Position numbers and translations under genes: made by a program
Shown: piece after piece, positions 25,172 through 36,871 of the stretch
How positions within the stretch are numbered: position 1 is the stretch's first letter
Layout of the letters: the number at the start of each line of letters is the position of its first letter
Assembly (NCBI GenBank): GCA_902729315.2
Contig: LR746271.1
Coordinates: forward strand, 1,575,501-1,639,500
Direction of reading: 5' to 3'
Source: Spirodela intermedia
Taxonomy: Eukaryota; Streptophyta; Magnoliopsida; Alismatales; Araceae
DNA length: 64,000 bases
Notes under the pieces: generated by a model
What the model saw: the letters and a program-made list of their open reading frames with translations, nothing else
Told to the model about the DNA's origin: nothing
Database searches by the model: none

Positions 25172-26269
25172 ATGCATATCAGACGAAAGCCAAATAGTAT
25201 ACATCAGATCCAAAGCCAATGTATATCAGACCATGTCACAAATTTGGAAACATATTGTCTAACACACGTAGTTTGCTAAGTGTATCTTTCCCCAAAGTGC
25301 CTAAAGTGCATGGTAAATCGAAAATAATCAAGATTCATTTAGATATCTCATCAGATAATGGCGAAAATCGTCATGGACATTCCTCTATTAAAATCGCTAT
25401 GTTCTAGACATTGGGATCATAATTCCGTTGACCCAAATATCTCAACATCCTCTTAAAAACAAGATGCATAAACCTCATTTCAGCTACCTATAAAGTATAT
25501 CCTACTCTGTTGACAGAATTTTATCAGAATCTCTCTGCATTAAAAGAAATCTCATAGAAATCACTGACAATTTCTCATCAAATACACTACCAATTCCCCA
25601 TATTGGAGTTAAATTTGTTCTCATTTATATCACAGTGAACACTTACAAGTGATCACAGGGATTTCCAACTTAACCTCAAAAATAGTCTGCAGTCTGCTTA
25701 TGATGAATGGAAGTAAACTCCGTGCGCCATATTCATCATCAGCTACTCATGAGGAAAGGAAGCGAAGTCTTGTATCTTGGAGCCTGTGTGACAACACAGG
25801 GAGATCAGGCTACTTTCTTGCTTTTTTTTAGTTGTGAAAATGGGGAAGAAAGAAATGAACACTGCATGGAAAGTAGATTATTATGGACTGGGGGGGAGTT
25901 GATTGAGCTGGAGCCTACGTTGTCTTACTCTGCTGCTCTATCTCTTTTTTCCCCTTGAATATGCTAGAATCATAAGAAAATTAATGACAAGTCAACCACG
26001 CATTTATGGAGATTCATGACAAATCAGTCATGCCTTTAGTGGGGAGAAAATTCCTTACCTGATGAGATTGCTCGCAAAACAGAGCTGAGCTATACCTGAA
26101 TCATAGCAAAAGTTTATCAAAGCTTTTACAGTTTCTGAACCATTTGAACTAAACTCTTCAATTCTAGAGCTGTTGCAAAGGAAATATCTAGTGGTGTGAA
26201 TTTCTTGAGTAATTTCTGAATTACTGATTCCTCTCCATCTGAATTGATTTTCAAAGCTAATCATGCTGA

Positions 26270-26540
26270 AATCTAGTAAAAATTTCTGAAATCGGTTATT
26301 TGAAATTTTGAAAATTTATTCTGAAAATGGTGAAAAAGAACTCTGAGATTTGAGAAAATCTAGTAAATGAATTTTTTTTCTGAAATCAGCTGTTTGAAAA
26401 ATTGAAAATATATTCTGAAAATGGTGAATATGAACTCTGAGATTTGTGGAAATCTAGTAAAATTTTATGAATCAGTTATTTGAAAAATTGAAAAATTCTT
26501 CTGAAAATGGTGAAAAAGAACTTTAGGATATGTAGAAACC
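26270..26540 (+). repeat. About 90-bp tandem repeat, three copies
   Basis: CTGAAAATGGTGAA recurs at 26321, 26415 and 26501. Each is preceded by TTATTTGAAA or a close variant and followed by GAACT-T-AGGAT/GAGAT. Spacing is 94 and 86 bp. Confidence 0.8.
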
Positions 26541-27547
26541 AGTTTTTATGTTTAAAAAAAGACAGAAACATCAGTTTTTAGAAGAAAAGTTTGAATTTCT
26601 CTAGACACATAGTTTACAGAGTTCATATTTTTGAAATATATTAAGCCTCTAAACTGATTTAATTATCCTGAATCCGATCCATTTAGAAACTATTTCACAC
26701 TCATATTTCTCTAGGATGTGTTGATAAAGCATGATTAACGTGAGTGAATAAGGTATCAACCAATACATTCGATTTAAATATAATGAGCTAACGCTAGAAA
26801 TAAATAAATACAATCTTATTTTCATATAGCACCTTGTAATGTGGAAATAATTTTTGATATGCCTTGATTTAATAATATAAATTGACTAAATTTGGCACGC
26901 AACCTTTAATGGGGTGGCCTAGGCGAATCCCGGGAGAGGGGGCCCGCGTTCCTGACCTATTCAAAATGACACGTGTCTGAGAGAGAGCATGCGATGCATG
27001 GACCGGGTGGAAAGGGATATAGATGGTAGGGGTAAGTGGAGGAAGTAGATCTTCGTGAGGCACCGATAAGGTGCCCAGGTCGGAAGATACTCTGTAGATC
27101 TGAAGCGCGCGCCCGTGTACAGTCTGACGCGTACGGCGTACCTGTGAAGAAGCTCCGATCCAAAAAAGGGCAGCCACCAATTTGTCTGAAGAAAACAGAG
27201 CAGACTCAGGCACGAGGGCGCAGCAGCTACCCCCACCACGGGGAAGCAGCAGTGCGAGGTAGATTCCGCCCTCGATAAGGAGACAGCGAGGAGATTTCCA
27301 GCCCACGGGAGGTGAAGGGTAGAGGAGATGCAGTAGAGACTTCGGGGGGTACGCCAGAGATAGATAGATAGAGACAGACAGACAGACAGATCAGCCCGCG
27401 GGAGGTGAAAGGTAGAGGAGAAGAAGACTCTACTTCGTAGATCGAGCAGGCGTCGGTGGGAGCTTGAGGAGATGCAGTAGTTTTTGTGGGTACTGGGGAG
27501 AGAGAGAGAGAGAGAGAAGAGCAGGTATTCGGCAGTAGGTCGAGGAG

Positions 27548-27691
27548 ATGAAGTTCCTATTCCAGTGCCCGTGCTGCTCGTGCTTCTGCTTCTTGAAGAG
27601 AAAGCAGAAGAAGCCAACGGAGGAGGGCAAGGAGGCCCACGGCGATGGGGTCCCGTCCCTCTGTGAGCCATTCCCTCCTCTTCCTTCTTGA
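27548..27691 (+). CDS. Possible 47-aa Cys-rich micro-protein
   Basis: An ORF of 48 codons begins MKFLFQCPCCSCFCFLKRK, continues QKKPTEEGKEAHGDG and ends TGA. Six Cys in the first 14 residues followed by a Lys-rich stretch resemble palmitoylated, membrane-attached plant micro-proteins of unknown function. The frame would otherwise be random in this GA-rich DNA, so the Cys cluster is notable. A donor-like TCT|GTGAGC near 27662 means the C-terminus could instead be spliced to a later exon. I assign no function. Confidence 0.4.
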   Translation: MKFLFQCPCCSCFCFLKRKQKKPTEEGKEAHGDGVPSLCEPFPPLPS

Positions 27692-27907
27692 AGTTCCTCT
27701 CCATTCCTTCCTTATTAGGGTTTCGCTTCTTCCTCTTCTCTCTCTCCCTCGCTCCTTCTTCATGAGTTTCAGAACTGTTCTGTAATATCACTTCGGACTT
27801 ACCAGTCATGAAAATATATCTCTATCAGACTATCCCTGCTTTCTTCTCCCTTGCGCTCTCTCTCTCTCCCTCCTTCCCTAGCTCGAGGCAGATAAAGAGC
27901 AAAGGAG

Positions 27908-27966
<59 letters not shown>

Positions 27967-28184
27967 GTAGAATTAGGGTATATAAAGCTCCCATTTACGT
28001 CCAGCTGCGGGGGAATGGTATCATCTTCATAGAAGATAGCGTTTACAGATGAGCAACACAGGGCGTTCCATGGGCCGATATGGGGCTGAATTTGGCAACC
28101 TGTTGAATCAAAATTCGAACAAAAGGCTTGCAAAGCAGATGATCCCTTCCAGGTTGAAATATTAAGCGTTTGGTGTAAGATGTT

Positions 28185-28192
28185 CCTTCCTC

Positions 28193-28239
<47 letters not shown>

Positions 28240-28720
28240 GCGCGCGCGCGCGCTCTCTCATTATCTCTCTCACTCACACATTTTCTATCTGTCTACTACC
28301 CACTTCTCTGTCTCTCTCTTGCTCTCGCTCTCTCATTATCTCTCTCACTCGCACATTTTCTATCTGTCTACTACCCACTTCTCTGTCTCTCTCTCGCTCT
28401 CGCTCTCTCATTATCTCTCTCACTCGCACATTTTCTATCTGTCTACTACCCACTTCTCTGTCTCTCTCTCGCTCTCGCTCTCTCATTATCTCTCACACTC
28501 ACACATTTTCTCTGTCTACTACCCACTTCTCTCTCTCTCTATCTCTCTCACTCTCGCTCTCACTCTCACTCTCTGATTATCTCTCTCACACATTTTCTAT
28601 CTATCTACCTAACCACTTCTCTCTCTATCTCTCTCTCGTTCCCTCTCTTTCGTCCACGTTCTATCCGTCTACCTACCCACCTCTCTCTCTCTCTCTCTCT
28701 ATCTCAATCAATCTAATCTC
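28185..28720 (+). repeat. Pyrimidine-rich island with 75-bp tandem units
   Basis: CT dinucleotides with a (CG)n core near 28238-28252. A 75-bp unit (ATTATCTCTCTCACTC ... CACATTTTCTATCTGTCTACTACCC) begins at 28260, 28335, 28410 and 28485, then decays into variants. Any open frame across it is composition, not coding. Confidence 0.9.
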
Positions 28721-29099
28721 ACACACTGTCGATCTACCACCTCTCAACTCTCCCTTACTTATTCTCTTTAGTTTCCTCTCTCTGCTATGGCTTTTGCAGA
28801 CTTAGGTAAGATCATAAGACGTGTTATATTATCGTAAAATATATTAAAATTTTGAAAATAGATTAAGAATAAAGCATTTCCGAAACATTGAAAATGCACC
28901 AGAAATCGTCTCTTGGTTTTTTTAATTAGAATTTCGATCAATTTTTGGCCGGATTAAAGAAATGATCACTAGCCATCTATTCTTCTTCTAATAATTATTT
29001 CAATGGCTAATTAATTTCAGTAAATCTATATATATAATTTTAGAAAGTTTGAAAATAAATCTGTTGCTGGCCCGGTCAAGGATTTGCGAAGCCCGTCTG

Positions 29100-29660
29100 T
29101 AGGAGAGAGAGAGTAAGAGAGCGAGCGAGAGTCAGAGAGGAGAGAGACGAAAGAACGAGAGGAAGAGAAAAGAGAAGAGAGAGAGATCGAGCGAGAGATC
29201 GAGCGAGAGGCAGAGAGCAGAGAGACGAGAGAACGAGAGGAAGAGAAAAGATGAGAGAGAGAGAGATCGAGCGAGAGGCAGAGAGCAGAGAAACGAGAGA
29301 ACGAGAGGAAGAGAAAAGAGGAGAGAGAGACAAGAGAGCGAAAGGCAGAGAGGAGAGAGACGAGAGAACGAGAGGAAGAGAAAAGAGGAGAGAGAGACAA
29401 GAGAGCGAGAGGCAGAGAGGAGAGAGACGAGAGAACGAGAGGAACAGAGAAGAGAGGAGAGAGAGGCGAGAGAACGAGAGGAAGAGAGAAGAGAGGAGAG
29501 AGAGACGAGAGAGAGAGAGGCAGAGAGGAGAGAGACGAGAGAACGAGAGGAAGAGAAAATAGGAGAGAGAGAGAGAAAGAGAAGAAACAGGAGAGACAGA
29601 GAGGAAGAGAGAGGAAGAGAGAGGGGAGAGAGAGGGAGGGGAGAGAGAGAGGCAACTTCT
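29100..29660 (+). repeat. Purine-rich island with about 67-bp tandem units
   Basis: GA-rich throughout. The phrase ACGAGAGAACGAGAGGAAGAG (or a close variant) recurs at about 29147, 29225, 29293, 29360 and 29427, then at shorter spacings. It is nearly uninterrupted purine on the plus strand for about 550 bp. Confidence 0.9.
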
Positions 29661-30376
29661 CTCATAAAAAGTCTACAGCTGCCGCGTAACTTCTCTCCAC
29701 AAAGTCGTTAGCCGGCGCCGGTCAACGAGCCCCTTCTTCCAACCGGCAACGCAAGACCAAGACCAACTCTCGATCGAGATCTCTTCACGAGCCTGCCCCA
29801 GGTGGGCCTGACGGGTCAAGATTCTCTTTGGACTTCCTGGTTCGTTGACCCAAATTGATTAAGACGATAAATGCGCAAAGCCCAAACCAGCAGCCCACAG
29901 TCTTCCCCACGAGAGGACGGCCACAGAATTTCTCCAATTGAAACTGGAAACGTGGCGAATCGAATCATGCTCCATTGGACGGTGGAGATTTTTCTTCTAG
30001 CTGGACCCCCCCAGGGCTCCATCTAAAGGGCTTTTTATTAATAATGACGGATCTTTTAAAAGTAAATCATCACAAATGAATACATAAAAAGGTTTAAAAT
30101 TATAAACTCCAACTTTTGAGGGACTAGAATGTCATCAGCGAATCTAAATGGTTTCTTGGGGAATACTACCTAAAATTGACATTGTTGCCCATAACCTTTT
30201 GACAGAATTACGGTCGTGCCATTCATGAGGTCCGTTGATATATGAGCGGAGACCGCCGTCATCAACCCCGCCGAACGGACCAAGAAAACGGGAAGAAATC
30301 GTCTTCTTCTCGCCATTCTCTCATTCCCTCCGACCCTCTCTGTGAAACCCTAGCAGCGACCGAGAGGGCAGCCAAG

Positions 30377-33300
30377 ATGGTTCTCTCTGAGAGATCCTCC
30401 CGGCAATCCCTCATCCCTAGCTTCCTCTATTCCCCGTCTTCCGCGGTTGGAGGCGCCAGATCCGTGGGTCTGGAGAGGCTCATTCTTGCCAGGAGCGGTG
30501 TTGGCGCCTCGAGCTTGCGACCCTCCTCCCCGGCACCTGTTGCCCCCGACAGCGGATCCCCAACGACGTTCCTCATCCCGGCTCCCAGGGAGAAGATCGA
30601 GCTGTACTCGCCCCAGTTCTACGCGGCATGCACCGCCGGCGGAATCGCCAGCTGCGGCCTCACGCATATGGCCGTCACGCCCCTGGATCTCGTGAAATGT
30701 AACATGCAGGTGGGTTGGTTCGTTTCCAATTCTTGAGGGTCTGTTCTCCCCCCAAGTCCATCCATTGCTCCTTTTTTTTATTTCCTGCGATTAATATCGC
30801 TCATCGTCTGCACGATCTTTCTCTTCATCGTTTACAGTTCCTCGTTTGCAGATTTTTTTTGTGTTTTCTTGCGTGTTTGGATCCCTAACCTTCTTTTTTG
30901 CCTATTTGAGTTATACTGTACTTTTTCATTAACCTTCGTTAGAATCATAATGCATATTTATATGTTAGATAATAGGCATGCGTAATTGAATCGTTCATAT
31001 GGCCAAGGATGATTCTCAGGCGCTGGCACTAATCATGGGAAATTTGCCATTTCAGATTGACCCTACAAAGTACAAGAGCATTACATCTGGATTCGGCGTG
31101 CTGCTTAAGGAACAGGGTGTCAGAGGCTTTTTCAGGGGTTGGGTCCCAACTCTCCTAGGCTACAGTGCCCAGGGTGCTTGCAAGTTCGGATTTTATGAGT
31201 TCTTCAAGAAGTATTACTCCGATCTTGCTGGACCCGAGAACGCGGCGAAGTACAAGACGCTGGTCTACCTTGCGGGGTCTGCCTCTGCTGAAGTTATTGC
31301 GGATGTTGCTCTCTGTCCAATGGAGGCTGTAAAGGTGCGAGTCCAAACACAGCCAGGCTTTGCCAGAGGTTTATCAGATGGACTCCCAAAGTTTATCAGA
31401 TCCGATGGCGTACTAGGGTATGTTTTTCTATATTTCTTTGGTATTTTATATTTTCTTTGTGTTTTGGTTACATCTGTTTACTTATTTTCCACGACGTTTC
31501 AGGTTGTACAAAGGAATTGTTCCACTTTGGGGTCGTCAGATTCCTTGTAAGGCCTTAATTTCTCCTTGCCAGTCCATCGTTTCATTTACGGTTCTTTTTC
31601 TAGCTTAAATTTGGAATATTTGTGGATTTTATTGTCATATTGTCAAATCATTTGTCAAGCTGCAAGAGTATGTAGTGTTGCCTCCAGTTCTTGCACTAGT
31701 GTCAGTTTTTCTGCATGGATATTGACAACTGTACATATATTACGTTTATTTCCCATTTCTTGCTAAATGTTTCTTTTTATTGCTTATTTCCCGGCTGCAA
31801 TTTTCTTGCCATTATTTCAGCGTTGACATTTTAAGTTGTTTCAGTTCCTATTCGTAGTCAAATTGCCTTTACTTTAAGTGCCTCCTTGTATGCACGTAAT
31901 TTACATTCTATCTGAGGTACTAATTGTAAAACGAAAATGGTATATACTGTTGATCTATATGTTTTAGCTGTGAGCTGGTATAGAGGAGTTGTGTTAGTGT
32001 TTGGATAAAATAGGATCGCTTATCTGGGCAAAGGGCGTCATGCGGTTTAGGTTGAGTCTGACTGAACCCATAGCAGGGTTGAACTTTCTGGCATTAGGCC
32101 GTCGAGCTGAATTGGGCCAGGTCGTTGCTGCTCAATCCCAATATTTTATTTTCCCAGTCACCATCCTGATAGGTTGCCGTATGTTTTTTCCTAGCTGAAA
32201 ATTGTTTGATTTTATGTAATTAGATGGTTTGGTACGGTTAATTATGTGGGGGGATCAACCTCATCGTCCTTAAACAAGGGAAATAAGGAAAATTCGCTTG
32301 AATTTTTTTTTCTATTATTAGAAAATGTGACTGATCCCTTATTGAATCGCAAATGAGTTGATTTATTCATCGCGTAGAACATAAAGTTTTTCTTTAATCT
32401 TATATTTCTCAGATTATCAGTTCTGGGGCGAGCCCAGAAGTCTTTTTACCAGCTGATTTCATTACCGTTGTGAGCTGACATTTGTACATTATAATATCCG
32501 TCTCCCAAAGAGATTTGTATCTGTTTTTTTTCTCGTGGCACTCAACATTATTTGAATCTTGGATATTATAAGAACGTTTCAGTGAAGCTCGAATAATCTC
32601 TGATGCGTTATTCTAATAATTGTTCCTGGAGATCCCTTCTTGCTGGTTTAAAGGCCTGTTCATGGCATTGATACACGTTGACATCATTTCATGCTTCAGT
32701 CAACGCTATGCATGGTTCTTAGCTGGCTTTTGATTTATTTTTTTCCCGTAGTATTTTTTTCATCTGAGGAAAGCTATTTTTTTTTTCAGACACAATGATG
32801 AAATTCGCCTCTTTTGAAACTGTCGTGGAGATGATCTACAAATATGCAATCCCCACACCCAAGGACCAGTGCAGCAAGAATCTTCAGCTCGGTGTGAGCT
32901 TCGGAGGTGGTTATATCGCCGGAGTTCTCTGCGCCATTGTTTCCCACCCGGCTGACAACCTCGTGTCGTTCCTGAACAATGCCAAAGGGGCCACTGTTGG
33001 TGACGTAAGTACTCCTCCTACTCCTCACTCGATGCCGCCTGCCTGCGTCTTTCTCCCTTATTTATCCATAGTTGATCTTCGGAAAGTTTCAAATTAGTCC
33101 TCGGAAATGTTTGTGTATCCCCTAGGAGACCCCCTCCCCCTTTGACTCTCCCCTATTTATCCTCTGATATCATAATTTTTATGCTAGGATATTTTGAAAT
33201 CAGTCCTTCGGTTATTTTTCAAAATAATATTCTGATAAGTTTATCTATCCAAAAATATTATCTTAAACCGATCTTCAGGAACAACCCCTTCGACTCTCCC

Positions 33301-33634
33301 CTGCTTGATCTTTTGATGCTTTCAATTAATTTCCGTGCAGGCCGTGAAGAAGCTGGGGGTGTGGGGTATGTTCACCCGCGGGCTCCCTCTCCGTATCGTC
33401 ATGATCGGGACGCTGACTGGCGCGCAGTGGGGCCTCTACGACGCCTTCAAAGTCTTTGTCGGCCTGTGAGTATTGATGATTTCTTCTGATTATTTCCCTT
33501 CTTCAACGTTGGAAAATCCTACCCAAGAGGGCTAGAGAGAGACACACACACACATACAGATACAGAAAGAAAGAGGAGACAGGGGAGAGAGAAGCCGATA
33601 GAGAGGGAGGGTAATCACAGACACACACAGAAAG

Positions 33635-33671
<37 letters not shown>

Positions 33672-33829
33672 CGAGGCGTTGAAAAAAAATTCCACTTATG
33701 TGGTTTTTCTTTGAATATATATATGGCCTCAGTTTTTGTCACTTGCTTGCTTTCAGGCCGACGACTGGTGGGATTACTCCGGCTCCCGCCGCCGCCACTG
33801 CCGCCGCCGCCACCGTTCCGGCCGCCTGA
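30377..33829 (+). CDS. PHT3: Mitochondrial phosphate carrier (PHT3/MPT family)
   Basis: Six exons: 30377-30709, 31056-31417, 31503-31546, 32790-33004, 33341-33465 and 33757-33829 (1152 nt, 383 aa). It imports phosphate into the mitochondrial matrix for ATP synthesis. The start [19 protein letters not shown] matches the family's Ser-rich presequence. Three carrier repeats each carry the PX[DE]XX[KR] signature or a variant: [20 protein letters not shown] and a third [12 protein letters not shown]. Family hallmarks [17 protein letters not shown] and [13 protein letters not shown] are intact. The tail [12 protein letters not shown] is Ala/Pro-rich. An in-frame ATG at 30242 would add 45 residues, but it is not family-like, so 30377 is preferred. 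Intron 5 contains GA/CA repeats (33530-33670). Confidence 0.96.
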
Positions 33830-34440
33830 TCATCAGTTTCCTGTTGTGGGTCGGAAGATTCTTTAGATTTCGCTATATATTCCATAATTGGGGAGGCGGA
33901 TTCGGTGTCGTCTATCGGCTTCGGGGAGGAAATTGAGGTGGCGATTTGAGCCATGAAAAATAAGTTCTTTTCGACTGTGCGTGCGGCTGGCAGCTGCTGG
34001 ATCGCCGTTTTTTTTTTGCCTTCTTACGGAAAACCCTCTCCGGAAGTAGTTATTTGTATTTTTGCCCCTCCCCCCCTCTTCATCTGATTTGTCTACTGAT
34101 TACTGGGTAGAACTAAACTAAAGGTTGTTAATTTCTGGGCTGATCTTCGCACTTCGATCTAGAGATAGAGAGAGAAAGAGGGGAAATCTGAAGAAAAAAA
34201 TGGAGCCCGAGACGACGGATGGTTTTTTCTTTCCAGTTTCCCCAGCGTTGTCCATCAAAAAGAATTACTAATCGACCCCTTAAAAATAATCTCCCAAGAC
34301 CAGACCAGGCTCCCCCATTTACAGCAGCCACCAGCAGAGCACCCCTGCCCACGGCGGCGATTCGCTTCCTTCTCCGAGCCCCTCTCCCACTTCCACGGCG
34401 CCCAAAAGAACGAACACCTCCCCCTCTGTCGTCGGTCCTG
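33830..34440. other. Phosphate-carrier 3' flank
   Basis: Probable 3'-UTR followed by intergenic sequence. No gene is seen. Confidence 0.4.
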
Positions 34441-35190
34441 CAGAGCAAAGAAGATCAGTCCCAGACTGGTTATTATTGGATAGGAAAACAAATCGAATTG
34501 CAGGTCCTACTAAGCATGGGAGTGATCAGGGTCTCTCTGATAGGTCCCCCTAATGCTACCAAGTAGATAAAAATATGATCTTTACTTAACCCAGCAGAAC
34601 AAAGAAGATCAGTCCCAGATTGGTTAGTTATTGGATAAGAAAACAAATCGAATTGCAGGTCCTACTAGGCATGAGAACGATCAGGGACTCTCTGGTGGGC
34701 ACCCCTAATGTTACCAAGTACATAAAAATATGATATTTATTTAATCATGCAGAACAAAGAAGATCGGTCCCAGATTGTTTAATTATGGATAGGAAAATCA
34801 ATCGAATTGCAGCTCCCACTAGGCATGGGAGATTTGGGTCTCCTAAGATGGCGGCCCTTAATGCTACCAAGTACATTAAAAAATGATCTTTATTTGACCA
34901 TGCAGAAGAAAGAAGATCAGTCCCAGATTGCTGTCTAATTATGGATGGAAATACAAATCAAATTGCAGTTCCTTCCAGGCATGGGAACGATCATGGTCTC
35001 TTTGATGGGCCCCTCTAAGGCTACCTAGTGAATAAAAATGATGATCTTTATTTAACCCTGCAGAACAAAGAAGATCAGTCCCAGACTAGTTATATTATTG
35101 GATAAGAAAACAAATCGAATTGCAGTTCTGACTAGGCATGGGAACGATCAGGGTCTCTCTGATGCCCCCCTAGCGCTGCCAAGTACATAA
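34441..35190 (+). repeat. 154-bp tandem array, five copies
   Basis: The block AAGATCAGTCCCAGA (or AAGATCGG...) starts at 34451, 34605, 34760, 34913 and 35071, spacing 153-158 bp. Each unit continues TTATTGGATA, AAATCGAATTGCAG, a CTAGGCATGGGA block, an ATCAGGGTCTCTCTGAT mini-hairpin, TGCTACCAAGTA and ATAAAAA-TGATCTTTATTTA. Copies are roughly 85-90% alike by eye. The unit does not match the other repeats in the window. Confidence 0.95.
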
Positions 35191-36037
35191 AAATTTCTCC
35201 CCATGCGGGAGCCAGCCACATGAGGAGCCTGGTATATTGGTGTTTCGAAAAGGAAAAGGATCCTTCTCCCGGTGACAGGCGGAATGATCAGTTCAGCCAA
35301 GAAGGCAGCTTTCCACCTGCATATAAATGGGTAGAGCCGAGGAATTCCTGGCCATCTCTTGGATCCTTCCTCCAGGGAGCCAACGAAATTAGCCTTTGAT
35401 GCTGATGTTCTTCACATTTATTTTTCTCTATTAATATGAAATTAACCCCCCAATGGTGTGATTAATTGCTTCATAGGAATCATCTCAGGATAACTCTTGA
35501 GAGAGAAACCCTCCCTGTCTTGACCAAAAAAGAAGGTCGGTTCAATTCTGACTGATCAAACATAAGAGACAGGACTAAGTTTTCAATCTTTCCTTACTGG
35601 GGGGTACCCGCGATTGCAAAAAAAAAAAAAAATCATCAGAAAGCGATGAATGGTCAACGTGATATAAGTTCTATACCACATTGAAAGTTTTGCTATAACA
35701 GGTGATAGATACCATGGTGAGAGTCATCGAACCGCAGTCTCCTTGGTGGGAGATGGGAATTCTGGAGATGGAAGGATCCTCGGCGATCAGGGCCAAGAAA
35801 TCACCCAAATCCGACTGCTATCCTCGGAAATCTACCGTTCCATGTTAGCATGCCATATCTAGGACCAATCTAAAGCAGAAGACCTCAAGAAAAAAAACCA
35901 ACAAGAACAACGAGCTTTAATGCGGATCAATGAGGAGAAAACGACGGAAATGGGAATCTGCTCAATCATGGAGTAGAGTTTTCAAGCTCACCATGGGGTG
36001 GGGGATCGCCTTCAACAAACTGTCTCCACTCAGATCC
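35191..36037. other. Intergenic / 3' flank of SAM gene
   Basis: No gene, tRNA or ordered repeat recognised. Confidence 0.4.
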
Positions 36038-36871
36038 TCACGAGAAGCTCTTCGCGAGTTTCTGAATGGCGAAGTAGATTTTTCGCCTGGAGCCAACTGC
36101 GGTGATTCCCATTTCTTTGAGGTCCTCGAGGGTCAGGAATGGTAGCACCTCGTCATCTACCTCGTGTACCTGGAAAACGGGAACATAGCGCCCCAACCCT
36201 AACCCGTTCAGCCACGCCCTGACGCTGCCATCCCCAAGAGAGCTCAAACCCCGACTGCTCCAGAGACCAACACCAGACCCCGGAGGCGGATCCGCGTCCG
36301 TAAGCTCCCTCCCATCGGAATCCCTCGCTCTGGAATCCTCCTTCAGGGGACTACCCGAGTCATCATCCTCTTCGTCATAATCCCTGAAACTCTCTTCCGC
36401 GGCATCATCTTCGCTCGACCTGAAATCCGGCGCATCCGCCCCCTCCTCGAAGCTCGAGGCCCAATTCGTCCTCACCCGCCGCCTCTTCGGGCCGCCGCCG
36501 CCGCCGCTCTTCCTCTCGCTCGCATCGCCGCTTCCCCGCCGTGGTCCCGCCGTCTCCTCGGAAAGGTGCAGGCTTCTGTGCTCCGGCAGCTTCCTCGAGG
36601 GAATCCTCCCCATCAAGCCGCCTCCCGACGCCATCGTCGGCTCCCCCTGAGAAGATGGATCAGGGTGGAGCAGGTGAGGGGAAATCCTCCCTTGCTTGCT
36701 GCGGCGGATTTGAGGGTCATTGGCGGCTCCGGCGGGGCCGGCCGGCCCGCCGATGTCGCCCAGCCGGACACTGGGGCGGCGCTGCCGCTTTACTCCCGCC
36801 CCGGTAGCCACCTCCTCGGCGGCGCCGCCGTTGGCGGGCGCAGGAACCTCCATGACCTGCAGATCTGCCAT
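36038..36871 (-). CDS. SAM-domain protein, single exon
   Basis: Uninterrupted 277-codon frame from the ATG at 36871. The C-terminal 60 residues form a sterile alpha motif: SVRAWLNGLGLGRYVPVF, then VDDEVLPFLTLEDLKEMGI and GSRRKIYFAIQKL. SAM domains mediate protein-protein self-assembly. The N-terminal part is disordered and rich in basic patches (KRQRRPSVRLGDIGG; PKRRRVRTNWAS, likely nuclear localisation) and acidic stretches (FRDYDEEDDDSG). This architecture occurs in a plant-specific nuclear SAM family of unknown role, often linked to chromatin; the localisation is inferred. GC content is high (many Gly and Ala codons ending in C or G). No intron is needed. Confidence 0.85.
   Translation of the reverse strand: MADLQVMEVPAPANGGAAEEVATGAGVKRQRRPSVRLGDIGGPAGPAGAANDPQIRRSKQGRISPHLLHPDPSSQGEPTMASGGGLMGRIPSRKLPEHRSLHLSEETAGPRRGSGDASERKSGGGGGPKRRRVRTNWASSFEEGADAPDFRSSEDDAAEESFRDYDEEDDDSGSPLKEDSRARDSDGRELTDADPPPGSGVGLWSSRGLSSLGDGSVRAWLNGLGLGRYVPVFQVHEVDDEVLPFLTLEDLKEMGITAVGSRRKIYFAIQKLAKSFS

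Larger units (their letters stand above)
24831..27547. repeat. AT-rich retroelement debris and intergenic DNA
   Basis: No gene is recognised. Contents: repeated TATATCAGA words with a hairpin (25107-25235), a tandem repeat at 26270-26540, AT-rich DNA to 26880 and a GC-richer stretch (26890-27547) with GACA and GA repeats around 27360-27520. Part of this last stretch could be promoter or leader for the micro-ORF that follows. Confidence 0.4.
27692..30376. other. Gene-free DNA dominated by low-complexity islands; carrier promoter
   Basis: Holds (GA)n at 27911-27964, the CT island (28185-28720), AT-rich spacer, the GA island (29100-29660), and from about 29700 ordinary sequence leading to the phosphate-carrier gene. 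An AAACCCTAG telo-like word sits near 30346. Confidence 0.5.

Noticed and set aside
26961-27809. 282-codon minus-strand frame
   Set aside because: Ser/Leu/Arg low complexity from GA/CT repeats; no conserved motif.
28180-28716. Open frame made of Ser/Leu repeats
   Set aside because: Translation of a CT microsatellite; the opposite strand and other frames are equally open.
29026-29655. 209-codon Ser/Leu frame, minus strand
   Set aside because: Translation of the GA island.
30242-30376. In-frame upstream ATG extending the phosphate carrier by 45 residues
   Set aside because: The extension does not resemble a carrier presequence; the family start with SLIPSFLYS follows the ATG at 30377.
34441-35190. 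CRISPR-like array
   Set aside because: Units are repeats throughout with no unique spacers, and the genome is eukaryotic; it is a tandem satellite.
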